Part shown: positions 42,451-51,577 of the stretch, piece by piece | Layout of the letters: every line of letters begins with the position of its first letter | How positions within the stretch are numbered: position 1 is the stretch's first letter | Assembly (NCBI GenBank): GCA_900544675.1 | Contig: UQVZ01000016.1 | Location: 1 to 64,000, forward strand | Direction: 5' to 3' | From: an uncultured Bacteroides sp. | GTDB lineage: Bacteria; Bacteroidota; Bacteroidia; Bacteroidales; Bacteroidaceae | Length of the DNA stretch: 64,000 bases | Position numbers and translations under genes: made by a program | The notes under the pieces: generated by a model | Database searches by the model: none | Seen by the model: only the letters and a program-made list of their open reading frames with translations | Told to the model about the DNA's origin: nothing

Positions 42451-44307
42451 TTAGTCTTTAGGAGTTATCACTACTTTCACTTTCGGACGGTAATCCAAAG
42501 CCGGCAACTGTACTGTCAGCTTGTCCGCGTCGAACTTGGTCCATTCTTTTCCGTCAATCCATACCTGAGTCAGTTTCACGCTGCCTACCGGCAAGATATC
42601 AGGCTGTACACGCAAAATGTTGTCTTTGAAACCATTTACCATCGGTTTGAAATACAAGGTAAGCGGCTTCTTGGTGTTCAGCAGGTTGGTATAAGTGGCT
42701 GCCAGATAAGCCAATTCAACCGAATGGTAAGCACTCATCGAGTGACTACCCTTCTTACGTTCGGTACCCAACAGATAAGGCAGACCGTTAGCCAATACGT
42801 TAAAGTAAACCGCACCGTCTTCATGGTCGAGGAAGTAAGTGTTATAGAAGGCTGCCGACTCACGCGCATATTTCAGGTATTCTTCCTTGCCATAGATACC
42901 ATACAGGATTTCGTATGCCAAGATAGCCTGTTCCTGCTGCCACCAGGCTTTCCGGTCGTGCCATGCGAAACGGTAATATTCCTGGTTTCCGTGCAGACGG
43001 CGTTCCATGACATCATACCAACCGCCACGCTGTACATCCAAGCCGACTTCCGGCATCACTTCCGCGATATGCTGTGCAAACTCTTCGTAAGACTTTTTCG
43101 GACAAATGCTGTTGATACGCATCAGGTTCCATGCAATCTTCAGATTGTGTCCTACTACGGCACGGTCTTGCTGCCATCCCCAAGTCAGGTCGTGGCTCCA
43201 GTCATCCATGAAACGTTCGTTGACAAACGGGCTGTTTTCGTAGTCAGGGAAGTGTTTCGTAATCGTATCTGCCGTATACTCCAGGAAATCCTTGTATTTC
43301 TGTTCCTCGGTTGCCAGATATAGGTTAATCAAGTAAGCAGGAGCATGGTCGCCTACCGAGTTCCAGTTCTTGCGCATGCGGTTCGGACCCAGGCTAGGGC
43401 TATCCGGACTCAACAATACCGGGTCGATATGCGAATAATAACCTTCACCCTTCTTATCTTTAAAGAAACGTTCGAAAAGGTCAATGGTCAGTTCGGCATC
43501 ACGCAAGATGGAAGCGTCCCCATTGACACGGTAAGTCTGGATAGGACCAGCCAACGCGTAAATCTGCTCATACATCGGAATGGCGTCATAGTCATCACCG
43601 AACTCTGAAGTGAAGATTTTCTTTTCCTTATCTCCGTCGATATCAATGCCGTGATACCAATATACCACATTTTCATCCACATCGTAGAAACGCATGTGTT
43701 TCTTCAGGTATTCCACACCTTTTTCCGCCGTTTCCAGGAAAATGTCTTCGCCGGTCATCATAAAAGCCGATGCCATACCGTAAATCATACGTGAGATGGT
43801 ATCTGTCTCCTGACGGAAAGAATTCACTTCCCGCTTGCCGCCCAAGCTGACAGCCGTACGGTATTTCTCGTAATCAATCTCACCGTCGCCGAACTGGGCA
43901 CGGACAAAGAAATTACAGATGCTCTTTGCCTGATTGGCCCACCAGTTGGATTCTTCGAAACGGAACTTGCCCAGCTCTCTTTCAGGGAAATCAATCTGTT
44001 TGGCTTCAAAGGTATATTGTCCGTCATGCTGCGGATAGAAAATACCGAATACAAAAGCCATGCGTCCGTCTTGTGCCAACAGCTGATACAGATTGCCTGT
44101 AGCATCCTGATAAGGCTCGTCCAAGTTACGCATCAATCGGGCAAACGTCGTATCCGTCAACAAGACCGGGAAAGAACGTTTATCCGTAGTAGTCAAAGAA
44201 AAGCTTTTTTCGCTCTCATTAAAATCACTTACATATCCGGCAATCAAATCCGTAAATTCAAACTGCATCTTGTCGGCAGGTTTGAATACTTTAAAATTGT
44301 CTTTCAT
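42451..44307 (-). CDS. AGE-family (N-acylglucosamine 2-epimerase superfamily) protein
   Basis: This 618-residue cytoplasmic protein has a central alpha/alpha barrel (about 150-520) with the aromatic and His motifs of AGE/cellobiose 2-epimerase relatives: W-W-A-N-Q-A-K, D-W-S-H-D-L-T-W-G-W-Q, V-V-G-H-N-L-K-I-A-W, R-K-A-W-W-Q-Q-E-Q-A and S-H-S-M-S-A-Y-H. It is longer than typical AGE enzymes, with an extra N-terminal beta region and a C-terminal strand domain. Sugar epimerase or isomerase activity is likely but the substrate is unknown. It sits between the phosphatase and a STAS gene, next to glgX, so a role in glucan or oligosaccharide metabolism is inferred. Confidence 0.8.
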   Translation of the reverse strand: MKDNFKVFKPADKMQFEFTDLIAGYVSDFNESEKSFSLTTTDKRSFPVLLTDTTFARLMRNLDEPYQDATGNLYQLLAQDGRMAFVFGIFYPQHDGQYTFEAKQIDFPERELGKFRFEESNWWANQAKSICNFFVRAQFGDGEIDYEKYRTAVSLGGKREVNSFRQETDTISRMIYGMASAFMMTGEDIFLETAEKGVEYLKKHMRFYDVDENVVYWYHGIDIDGDKEKKIFTSEFGDDYDAIPMYEQIYALAGPIQTYRVNGDASILRDAELTIDLFERFFKDKKGEGYYSHIDPVLLSPDSPSLGPNRMRKNWNSVGDHAPAYLINLYLATEEQKYKDFLEYTADTITKHFPDYENSPFVNERFMDDWSHDLTWGWQQDRAVVGHNLKIAWNLMRINSICPKKSYEEFAQHIAEVMPEVGLDVQRGGWYDVMERRLHGNQEYYRFAWHDRKAWWQQEQAILAYEILYGIYGKEEYLKYARESAAFYNTYFLDHEDGAVYFNVLANGLPYLLGTERKKGSHSMSAYHSVELAYLAATYTNLLNTKKPLTLYFKPMVNGFKDNILRVQPDILPVGSVKLTQVWIDGKEWTKFDADKLTVQLPALDYRPKVKVVITPKD

Positions 44308-44342
44308 AAAAAAAGGTTTTTATTGGGTTCTACATTATCTTG

Positions 44343-45509
44343 TTATTTCAAACGTTTAAGCACCAGCATGGTAATGTCATCGCTCTGCGGTTCGTTGCCG
44401 ACAAAGTCTTTCAGGTCTTCCAGAATGGCTTCCGAGATTTCTTCGCTTCCGGCACCCGGCACACTCTTCAATGTCTTTTCCAGACCGCTTTCCGAGAACA
44501 TTTCGCGGTTTTCATTGAAAGCTTCAGTCACACCGTCGGTATACAGAATCAAGGCATCTCCCGGCTCCAATGTCAAACTCGAATTCGCATATACGAAATC
44601 ATCGAAGACTCCCACAATGAAATTCTTCGAGAGCGGCAAAGGCTCCACGGTATTGTTCCTGCGCAACAAATAGGGAGGGTTATGTCCCGCATTGGTATAA
44701 TCCACTTCACCCGTCTTGATGTTGTAAATGCCATAAAATACCGTTACGAACATCGAGTCGAGACTTTCGTTGCACAGCAACTTATTGACATAATTGATGC
44801 ACTCGTGCGACGGTACCCCTCTGATTCCGGTAGCACGGATCAAGGTGCGGCTCACCGCCATAAATAAAGATGCAGGGACTCCCTTGCCCGAGACATCCGC
44901 AATGACAAAACCGATACGCTCTTCGTCTATCTGGAAGAAATCGTAAAAATCTCCGCCCACGTCTTTTGCCGGAGTCATGGAAGCATAAATATCCACTACA
45001 TCCGCCAGCTTGGGGAACGGCGGAAACTTACGAGGCAAAATAGCCTGCTGGATTTCACCGGCTACAGCCAAATCATTTTTCAAAGACTCCAGCTGGTCAT
45101 GCTCGCATTGCGACGCCCTGACAAAATTTATCTGTTCGACCGCCTTCTCTATCGTGCGCGACAAATCGTCCAGATCAATAGGCTTGGTTGCAAAGTCGAA
45201 TGCCCCATTGTTCATTGCTGTGCGGATATTGTCCATATCTCCGTATGCCGATACCATGATACACTTCAATGCCGGATTCCTCATCTCATTGATGCGGGTA
45301 AGCAAAGTGAGCCCGTCCATTTCAGGCATATTGATATCGCTCAGGATAATATCGAAATCTTTCTTCTCCAGCACGAGTTGCAAGGCTTCCAAGCCATTGT
45401 GCGCAAAAGTGAATTCATATTCCCCCTTACGGATTTTTCGGCGGAAATACTGGGTCAGCAATATTTCCAAATCAAGTTCGTCGTCTACGCTTAAAATCTT
45501 AACTGCCAT
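44343..45509 (-). CDS. Response regulator with SpoIIE/RsbU-type PP2C phosphatase output
   Basis: This 388-residue protein has an N-terminal receiver (1-125) with the acidic pair in V-D-D-E and the phosphoacceptor D58 in L-S-D-I-N-M-P-E-M-D-G. A short coiled linker follows, then the SpoIIE-type PP2C domain (about 165-388) with P-A-K-D-V-G-G-D-F-Y-D, D-V-S-G-K-G-V-P-A-S, L-Y-T-D-G-V-T-E and S-D-D-I-T-M-L. Phosphorylation of the receiver should control dephosphorylation of the STAS proteins. It is the only receiver domain in the window and so the natural target of the kinases at 33-37 kb. The spacer upstream of it (114 bp) holds an 8-bp inverted repeat. Confidence 0.95.
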   Translation of the reverse strand: MAVKILSVDDELDLEILLTQYFRRKIRKGEYEFTFAHNGLEALQLVLEKKDFDIILSDINMPEMDGLTLLTRINEMRNPALKCIMVSAYGDMDNIRTAMNNGAFDFATKPIDLDDLSRTIEKAVEQINFVRASQCEHDQLESLKNDLAVAGEIQQAILPRKFPPFPKLADVVDIYASMTPAKDVGGDFYDFFQIDEERIGFVIADVSGKGVPASLFMAVSRTLIRATGIRGVPSHECINYVNKLLCNESLDSMFVTVFYGIYNIKTGEVDYTNAGHNPPYLLRRNNTVEPLPLSKNFIVGVFDDFVYANSSLTLEPGDALILYTDGVTEAFNENREMFSESGLEKTLKSVPGAGSEEISEAILEDLKDFVGNEPQSDDITMLVLKRLK

Positions 45510-45546
45510 TGTTTATGTTATTCTTAAAATTATATTTCCTGTTCGG

Positions 45547-45617
45547 ATGACCCGCACGCGTCTACACGTTCAAAACCTGTAGTATCACAGACCGAAGCGA
45601 TTCCTGCGACGGGTCAT
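45547..45617. promoter_or_regulatory. Inverted repeat upstream of the receiver-phosphatase gene
   Basis: ATGACCCG (45547-45554) and CGGGTCAT (45610-45617) are perfect complements 55 nt apart in the 114-bp spacer before the phosphatase gene. It may be a hairpin or a pair of binding sites. The last arm lies 6 bp from the stop of the lipoprotein gene. Confidence 0.35.
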
Positions 45618-45623
45618 ACCACA

Positions 45624-46907
45624 CTATTCATGAACCGCACGGATGGTACGTCCGCTACCACGCGTGAATCCATTTCCTAACTCATATGATACAGGATTAA
45701 GGAACAAACCTTCCGCATACATATCTCCTGCGTCATCCAAATCCGAGCTCCAATAAAAGCCACGCATATTTTGGTATTCTTTCGCTGTCTGCCACATGGT
45801 ACCTGCCAGCGGAATAATGATGCTGTTTCCGTTAGGTCCGGTCACCGTATAAATCTTCTGTTCGCCTATTGTTCCTGCAACCCATGTACATTGTTTCATC
45901 AGTTCCTCTATTTCTTCCAAGGTCGGCATCCGCCAGCCTTCGCCCAACAGCTGTACAGCCGCATCGTCTTCGGCATCCAGACGGGTCTTGTCGTCAGGAG
46001 TTCCGAACTCGGCATTCGTACAATATTTGGTCATTGACTTCGGAGTTCCGCTGCAATGAACATAATTGGTAAAGTCGTAAAAAGCTTTCGGAGCCGTTTC
46101 ACCCCATGCGAAAAGCAATCCTGTCTGTTCAGATTTGGCTGCCCCGATATTGGTTTTTGCCCACTTAATACCTGAAGGCAAGCCCAAATCCACATATTTC
46201 ATCGATTGGCGGTCGCCCGGAATCACGGCACGCACACAATGTCCCATCGGACGTTTTCCTTCTTTCCAATTAATGGAAGAAGGCGAAAGTGACAAGCCGT
46301 CGCTATACATACAGTTGTCGCCTATCACCGAAGAAGCCCAATAATACGACCCTTTCCCGGCATAAAGCATATTGGTACCCTGCATGGCACCGGTTGCGGG
46401 GAAAAACAATTGTACACCGTTGATATTGCTTGTAGCCACAAATACGGAAGAACCGTCTTCGGCTGTAATCGTCTCCCAAGTACAATTGTCGTATAACTCC
46501 TGCCATTCGTCCCAGGTAGGTGTACACCAGTCACCGCCCCAATTCACACGAGCGGCATCGTCTTCGGGCTGCAACTCGGTCAATCCGTCAATAAATCCGT
46601 TATCGCCACACAATACCTCACTGTTATATTTGGTAAGCGTACTGTCTGCACCCGTACAATATTTATAGGTAGCTACCGTATATGATTCTTTCGGAACGGT
46701 TTCGCCCCATGAGAAGAACACCGAACCGTTTACACTCACATCTTCCGTCGCCCATAAAGCTCCCGAAGGCAATCCCAAGTCGACATATTCATGCCCTTCA
46801 TGCAAATTCTTATTTTCTTCACCGGACAATCCGTCTGACGCATCATCGTCACACGAAATGCTAAACACTGAAGTCAAAATCACAAATAATCCAATCCACT
46901 TCTTCAT
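45624..46907 (-). CDS. FISUMP-type lipoprotein with two tandem domains
   Basis: This 427-residue lipoprotein has a leader ending S-V-F-S-I-S-C-D, with Cys near residue 19 as the lipid site. The mature part has two copies of the same domain, each opening Y-V-D-L-G-L-P-S-G and containing F-x-W-G-E-T, E-D-D-A-A, a W-C-T-P-T or W-R-M-P-T motif and Y-Y-W-A-S-S/Y-W-S-S. This is the Fibrobacter succinogenes major paralogous domain pattern. It is probably surface-exposed. It lies 28 bp after the MFS gene in the run. Confidence 0.85.
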   Translation of the reverse strand: MKKWIGLFVILTSVFSISCDDDASDGLSGEENKNLHEGHEYVDLGLPSGALWATEDVSVNGSVFFSWGETVPKESYTVATYKYCTGADSTLTKYNSEVLCGDNGFIDGLTELQPEDDAARVNWGGDWCTPTWDEWQELYDNCTWETITAEDGSSVFVATSNINGVQLFFPATGAMQGTNMLYAGKGSYYWASSVIGDNCMYSDGLSLSPSSINWKEGKRPMGHCVRAVIPGDRQSMKYVDLGLPSGIKWAKTNIGAAKSEQTGLLFAWGETAPKAFYDFTNYVHCSGTPKSMTKYCTNAEFGTPDDKTRLDAEDDAAVQLLGEGWRMPTLEEIEELMKQCTWVAGTIGEQKIYTVTGPNGNSIIIPLAGTMWQTAKEYQNMRGFYWSSDLDDAGDMYAEGLFLNPVSYELGNGFTRGSGRTIRAVHE

Positions 46908-46935
46908 AGTCTCATTTTTTAGATTCTACATTTAT

Positions 46936-48150
46936 TTATTCCATCAAAGGTTTTTTGGGAAGCGTACGCGCAAACAGCAACACCAAAATACCGACTACAA
47001 CCGTAGTGATAGCTGATATCAAAAAACGCATACGGCTGGCTCCCTCAGCCGCATTGTTTACAAACAAGTCGATATATAAGGGCGAAACGAACTGCCCCAA
47101 CTGAGCAACCGACATGATGATAGCTACCCCCAACGTACGCTGGCGCGGGGTAACAATGCGGGGCAAGAAAAGGGAAATCGGAGGCAAGGCAAAACCTCCT
47201 CCCAAGCCTACAACCAGACAGCCCGCCATCAGAATGCCGTATGAATGCGAACAGGCAATGATGACATAGCCCACAGCCATTATAACTGTAGCAAAAGGCA
47301 TTGTCCAGTCTTTCAGATTACGCATAATCCACGCCAGCAACACCCCGGCTATGATGGCAGGAATACGCATCAGCGAGAGCGCATAACCGCACTCTTTCGC
47401 GTCGCCAATGCCCTCTACATCCATGAACAACGCCAAATCGGTATTTATCACAAAATAGCAGGCAAAAATCATCATCGCGAAAAATGCCAGAATGTATATC
47501 TTTTTATTCATCTTCTGCTTCTTCACGCTTCCGTCAGCCCCTTTCGGTTTAGGTGCCATAGGCGGAATGGAGGGCATAAACAAAGATGTAAGCACAATAG
47601 AGACAATCACAAAGGCATAACACAAGAAAGAGTATCGCCACGAAATGCTCGCCAACACTCCCGAAAGGCTCATGAAAAGCAGTCCGCCAAACTGATTGAA
47701 CGAACCTTGTATGCCCAAAAGCTTGCTGCGCCGGTTGGTATCGGGCGCAAAATCGAAAATCAACGAAGTGGACAAAGGAGTCATGATACCCAGCCCGACT
47801 CCGAAGAAAAGACGCATCAGCAACAGCAGACGGAAATCGTTCACGAACCCGCCTCCTACACCGAAAATCAGAAACAGCGTCATTCCCGTAAGCAAGAGCT
47901 TCTTCTTGTCAATCCGGGCAGTCAGACGTGCCGAGTAAAGCCCTATCGGCATCATCACCAAAGTAGGCAAGGTCAATACCAGCTTGGCTTGGGTTTCCGA
48001 TATATGAGGAAACGCGTCACGGATAGCCGCCAGTGCCGGCGATACGGCCGTCGGCGCCATAATAGTCAACACAGATACCGACAAGATAGACGGTATCAGC
48101 ATCTTCGAATATTTTTTCTCTTCTATTTTGTCTTCCATATTCTTTTTCAT
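46936..48150 (-). CDS. MFS transporter
   Basis: This 404-residue protein has 12 predicted hydrophobic segments in two halves of six. It begins with a charged cytoplasmic tail (K-K-N-M-E-D-K-I-E-E-K-K). A conserved loop after segment 2, Y-S-A-R-L-T-A-R-I-D-K-K, fits the MFS G-x-L-a-D-r-x-G-r-k-k type motif. A long basic central loop is present (K-P-K-G-A-D-G-S-V-K-K). It starts 1 bp after the outer-membrane barrel gene stop, suggesting the two form an uptake or export path across both membranes. The substrate is unknown. Confidence 0.88.
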   Translation of the reverse strand: MKKNMEDKIEEKKYSKMLIPSILSVSVLTIMAPTAVSPALAAIRDAFPHISETQAKLVLTLPTLVMMPIGLYSARLTARIDKKKLLLTGMTLFLIFGVGGGFVNDFRLLLLMRLFFGVGLGIMTPLSTSLIFDFAPDTNRRSKLLGIQGSFNQFGGLLFMSLSGVLASISWRYSFLCYAFVIVSIVLTSLFMPSIPPMAPKPKGADGSVKKQKMNKKIYILAFFAMMIFACYFVINTDLALFMDVEGIGDAKECGYALSLMRIPAIIAGVLLAWIMRNLKDWTMPFATVIMAVGYVIIACSHSYGILMAGCLVVGLGGGFALPPISLFLPRIVTPRQRTLGVAIIMSVAQLGQFVSPLYIDLFVNNAAEGASRMRFLISAITTVVVGILVLLFARTLPKKPLME

Positions 48151-48151
48151 T

Positions 48152-49366
48152 TTACAAGAACATACGGGCAGGCCGTCCTACCGTCACACTCAGACGAAGG
48201 TAGTTCACCACTCCGCCAATGTAAGAGGGCTTATCCGCATTGAATTCCTGCCAGATAAACTGAGGCGTGCAATAATAAGTCAACACCATGCGGCGCGTAA
48301 GGCTCAATTTACAATAGGCACAAACGTTCAATGCCGTAAAGCGGTCGGTAAGCGCGCCTTGCACTTCCGCCTCCACGCCTACCTGAGGCAACCATTTCAA
48401 TGAAGGAGCCAGCTTGGACGGATATAGGCGGAAACCCGCCGCGGGAGTAAATGTCTCTTCAAACGAATCTCCTTTCCGCGTAACGACAGGAAGCAACTGG
48501 TTCATGAAATCGAAACGTCCGCTGGCATGAGGAATCAATCCCCGATAACCTAAGTTACCTCCCACGTTCAGGAAAACAGTCGCTCCAAGCCGCTTGTATG
48601 CCACTTCCGCCTCATACGAGAAATAAGCGTCCTTCCCTACAAAATCGGGAATATACTTCTGCATATCAGCTTCGAACTGGCGGTTCACGGAAAAAATCCC
48701 GTGCAGCTGCATCCCGTTCTTGAACGCCTGATGGATACCGGCATACACGCCTTTTAAATTGAACGGTTTGAACTGAGGCTTCAGTCCGATAAAGAACGAC
48801 GGTCCGCCTTTTTTCTTGAAACTTCCGTCAAACTCCAAGGCATCGTTGATAAACAGCTTTCTCCCGAATACGTGTGCCGACGATTCCTCTAACGCCATGC
48901 GGCCGAAGAACTGGGATTCGGACACCGAATTAGCCAAACGGCCTACACGGAACTTGAAGTTCTTCCGGAAGAAATGCTCTATTTCCAGGTTGGTCACCGT
49001 CACCATGGCAGATGACGAACCGGAATTATCGTTCAGGAAAGAGATGGTAGCATATACGTTGGTCCGCTCCGGAAGGGCAGAAGAAACCATCAGGTCAACC
49101 CGCTGCCTGTAATAGGACGGGGCAGTAAGAGCTGATTTCACATCTTTGTCGTTGACACTCGCCACAGCTACGTCTTGCGCAATCTGCGAACCCAGGTTAA
49201 TGACATTCAGCTTCGTAATGTCCACATCAAATCCCTCGCTGGTTTGTGCATAATCTTCCGCGGCATTAAAGGTTGAATCACGCCCTACGTCGAACGTGAC
49301 TTTCTGGGCATGCGCATAAAGCGCAACCCCAACCAACATCAATACAATCCATACTTTCCTTCTCAT
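48152..49366 (-). CDS. Outer-membrane beta-barrel (porin-like) protein
   Basis: This 404-residue protein has a signal peptide ending A-L-Y-A-H-A-Q. The mature region is dominated by alternating-hydrophobicity strands (V-Y-A-T-I-S-F-L, F-K-F-R-V-G-R-L) and a long barrel-like C-terminus ending in a phenylalanine-leucine pair, as expected for outer-membrane insertion. It resembles Bacteroidetes DUF-type porins without a close named match. It lies 54 bp after the TPP enzyme and 1 bp before the MFS gene. A channel for the substrate of that transporter is an inference. Confidence 0.75.
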   Translation of the reverse strand: MRRKVWIVLMLVGVALYAHAQKVTFDVGRDSTFNAAEDYAQTSEGFDVDITKLNVINLGSQIAQDVAVASVNDKDVKSALTAPSYYRQRVDLMVSSALPERTNVYATISFLNDNSGSSSAMVTVTNLEIEHFFRKNFKFRVGRLANSVSESQFFGRMALEESSAHVFGRKLFINDALEFDGSFKKKGGPSFFIGLKPQFKPFNLKGVYAGIHQAFKNGMQLHGIFSVNRQFEADMQKYIPDFVGKDAYFSYEAEVAYKRLGATVFLNVGGNLGYRGLIPHASGRFDFMNQLLPVVTRKGDSFEETFTPAAGFRLYPSKLAPSLKWLPQVGVEAEVQGALTDRFTALNVCAYCKLSLTRRMVLTYYCTPQFIWQEFNADKPSYIGGVVNYLRLSVTVGRPARMFL

Positions 49367-49420
49367 TTTTGTCCTGTTTCGTTAGTTACCGCATTCCTGT
49401 CCGATTAAAAAGCGCTTTTC

Positions 49421-51079
49421 TTATACCTTGCCTAAACTGAAAGGCGGATACACTTCGCTGTCTACCGCCACATCGATGATGCACGGCTTGTTCAGCGCAA
49501 TGGCGTCTTGCAATGCCGGCAGGAATTCGTCCAGCTTCTCTACCCGATAGCCCTTAGCCCCACACGCCTCGGCATATTTTACGAAGTCCGGATTATCAAA
49601 CTGCATATATGCCTCATCGTTGTACATGTTCAACAAGAACTTCTTGATGATATTGAATTCATTGTTATTGAAAATAATCCAGATAACCGGAATCTGATAC
49701 TGCACGGCGGTCATCAGCTCGAAACCTGCCATCTGATAGCATCCGTCGCCTACACCGGCAATCACGACTTTATCCGGATTGGCGCATTTCACTCCCAGGC
49801 AACCGTTCGTATGGCTTGCCATCGGTCCGAAACTTCCCGGATTCTGATAACGCTGGTTCTTGTTCAGTTGCAGGTAGCAGCTCAGCCACAACATGTGTGA
49901 GCCTGCATCGCCCATCACAATCGCATTATCCGGCAAGTTTTCCGACAATATACGGACAATGTCTCCCGGGAAGATGCGTTTGGCATCTGTATGAAGCGAT
50001 TCGTTATAATAATGTCCTTCGGGCAACTTTCCTGCTTGAAGCGGCTGAAGATGCTGTGCTTCCAAAAGCGAGAGAATGCCTTGAAGAGCCGGTTTCACAT
50101 CGCTTACTACAGCTACATCAGCTTTATACACCTTATTGATTTCAGCCGGATCGATATTGATATGTATCAGTTGTTTGCCTGCATACAAATCCGGTTGAAA
50201 CGAGAAGGTTGCATTCTGGGCAAACGAATTACCCATGGCAAGCACGACTTCCGCTTCACTGAAATACGCATTGGCTGCCGGATCGCCCGATGTTCCATAC
50301 ATGCCTAGACAGAGAGGATGATTTTCCGGAAGCAATCCTTTGGCGTCCATTGTCTGCACGAAAGGTATCTGATAGGTTTCTACCAGTTGCAACAGTTCTT
50401 TGGCAGCTTCGCTACGGATACAGCCATACCCGATCAATGCCAACACTTTCTTGTTCTTACTGATAGCATCAGCCAGCATATCTGCTGCCTGTTGCAACGC
50501 ACTGGCCTCAGCCAAAACCGGCTTGATACGGACCTCAATCGGACGGAAGTTGGTCACCTCTGCCGTAGTCACGTCTTTCGGTATATGGATATGAACAGGA
50601 CCTGGACGGCCATCGAAAGCCGTATTGATGGCATCTTCCAGCACGTCGCACGTGTCTTCTGCCCGCTCCAATACATACGATTTCTTTGTCGTAGCCGAAA
50701 ACATCGCCTGCGAATCGGGCGTGCGGCTCAAACCGGTAGATTCATTCAATGCCCCTTTTCCGCGTTGGCTCATGGAAGTATATCCTGTAATGGCCAGGAC
50801 AGGCAACGAATCCGACAAGGCTACAGCCATACCGGAAAACAGATTGAAGGCACCCGGACCGCCCGTTGCAAAACATACCCCCAGATTATTGGGATTAAAC
50901 ATCGTATAGCCACAAGCCATAAACGATGCAGCCTGTTCATTACGAATGATGACAGTCTTTATTTTTTTCGAATCACGCAAAGCCAGCAACATGGAAGCAT
51001 TGACTTGCCCGCTGCCACCGAATACATATTTCACGCCTATATCTTCAAGCGTTTTTACGATAGTCTGATTTACATCCAT
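49421..51079 (-). CDS. TPP-dependent acetolactate synthase-like enzyme
   Basis: This 552-residue enzyme has the three-domain thiamine diphosphate architecture. The N-terminal PYR domain has the catalytic Glu in I-R-N-E-Q-A-A-S-F-M near residue 48, the central domain starts near 190, and the C-terminal PP domain has the TPP motif G-D-G-C-Y-Q-M ... F-N-N-N-E. There is no FAD-type loop obvious by eye. Acetolactate synthase, oxalyl-CoA decarboxylase, benzoylformate decarboxylase and related carboligases are possible. It sits downstream of a tautomerase and a DJ-1 gene, so a 2-oxoacid conversion is plausible. Upstream there is a 13-bp inverted repeat. Confidence 0.85.
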   Translation of the reverse strand: MDVNQTIVKTLEDIGVKYVFGGSGQVNASMLLALRDSKKIKTVIIRNEQAASFMACGYTMFNPNNLGVCFATGGPGAFNLFSGMAVALSDSLPVLAITGYTSMSQRGKGALNESTGLSRTPDSQAMFSATTKKSYVLERAEDTCDVLEDAINTAFDGRPGPVHIHIPKDVTTAEVTNFRPIEVRIKPVLAEASALQQAADMLADAISKNKKVLALIGYGCIRSEAAKELLQLVETYQIPFVQTMDAKGLLPENHPLCLGMYGTSGDPAANAYFSEAEVVLAMGNSFAQNATFSFQPDLYAGKQLIHINIDPAEINKVYKADVAVVSDVKPALQGILSLLEAQHLQPLQAGKLPEGHYYNESLHTDAKRIFPGDIVRILSENLPDNAIVMGDAGSHMLWLSCYLQLNKNQRYQNPGSFGPMASHTNGCLGVKCANPDKVVIAGVGDGCYQMAGFELMTAVQYQIPVIWIIFNNNEFNIIKKFLLNMYNDEAYMQFDNPDFVKYAEACGAKGYRVEKLDEFLPALQDAIALNKPCIIDVAVDSEVYPPFSLGKV

Positions 51080-51131
51080 TGATTTTAGTTTTTATGAGTG
51101 TTCTCATTTTGCCTTGATATATGCTTTCCAC

Positions 51132-51171
51132 ATGAAGATATACTGCATCAGTCTACGAAGTATATCTTCAT
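51132..51171. promoter_or_regulatory. Perfect 13-bp inverted repeat upstream of the TPP enzyme gene
   Basis: ATGAAGATATACT (51132-51144) and AGTATATCTTCAT (51159-51171) are perfect complements around a 14-nt spacer, located 53 bp upstream of the TPP enzyme start. Neither side has a T-run, so an operator for a dimeric regulator or an mRNA hairpin is more likely than a terminator. Confidence 0.65.
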
Positions 51172-51247
51172 CTGGGACTGTAGTTGTACTGGCAAAGTGC
51201 GGACATTCATTTGGGTTTGATTGAATTGAATGATAATGTTAATGTAA

Positions 51248-51493
51248 TTATTTGGTCTCGTCTTTCTTCGACCATTCGTCCTCGTTGAACTTAGCTTTCG
51301 CACTCATCGGGGGATTTTCCGAAAACAGTTTTCCTCCCGTAGCTGCTTCGTTCAGGCCATATCCGTTAAAAAAAAGATAAATACGGTCTTTAGGGACATT
51401 ACTGACTTCTGAAAAGGCAGAAATAAACTTATCGGCGATGATTTTCTTTTGCTCATCGGTCATTTCAATACTATGGATTACGATTGCCGGCAT
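51248..51493 (-). CDS. 4-oxalocrotonate tautomerase/MIF-like small protein
   Basis: This 81-residue protein starts M-P-A-I-V-I-H. After Met removal Pro1 would be the catalytic base, as in the tautomerase superfamily. A helix (D-E-Q-K-K-I-I-A-D-K-F) and a strand (R-I-Y-L-F-F-N-G) follow, which is consistent with a single beta-alpha-beta unit plus a charged tail. Keto-enol tautomerisation of 2-oxoacids or phenylpyruvate-like substrates is expected. It precedes the TPP enzyme by 168 bp, suggesting a shared pathway. Confidence 0.82.
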   Translation of the reverse strand: MPAIVIHSIEMTDEQKKIIADKFISAFSEVSNVPKDRIYLFFNGYGLNEAATGGKLFSENPPMSAKAKFNEDEWSKKDETK

Positions 51494-51577
51494 TTTCTTC
51501 TTTTTTAAAAGTTAGGTTAAAGGGAATCCGATGCAGAAAACCTTCTGCACCAGATTCGCCCGATAAATGAATATTAC

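Noticed and set aside
38676..45509. Sigma factor controlled by the RsbW-like kinase
   Set aside because: No sigma-70 family gene is present in the window, so a classical sigma-B operon cannot be claimed.
51132..51171. Rho-independent terminator before the TPP enzyme gene
   Set aside because: There is no T-run on either side and the stem is AT-rich.
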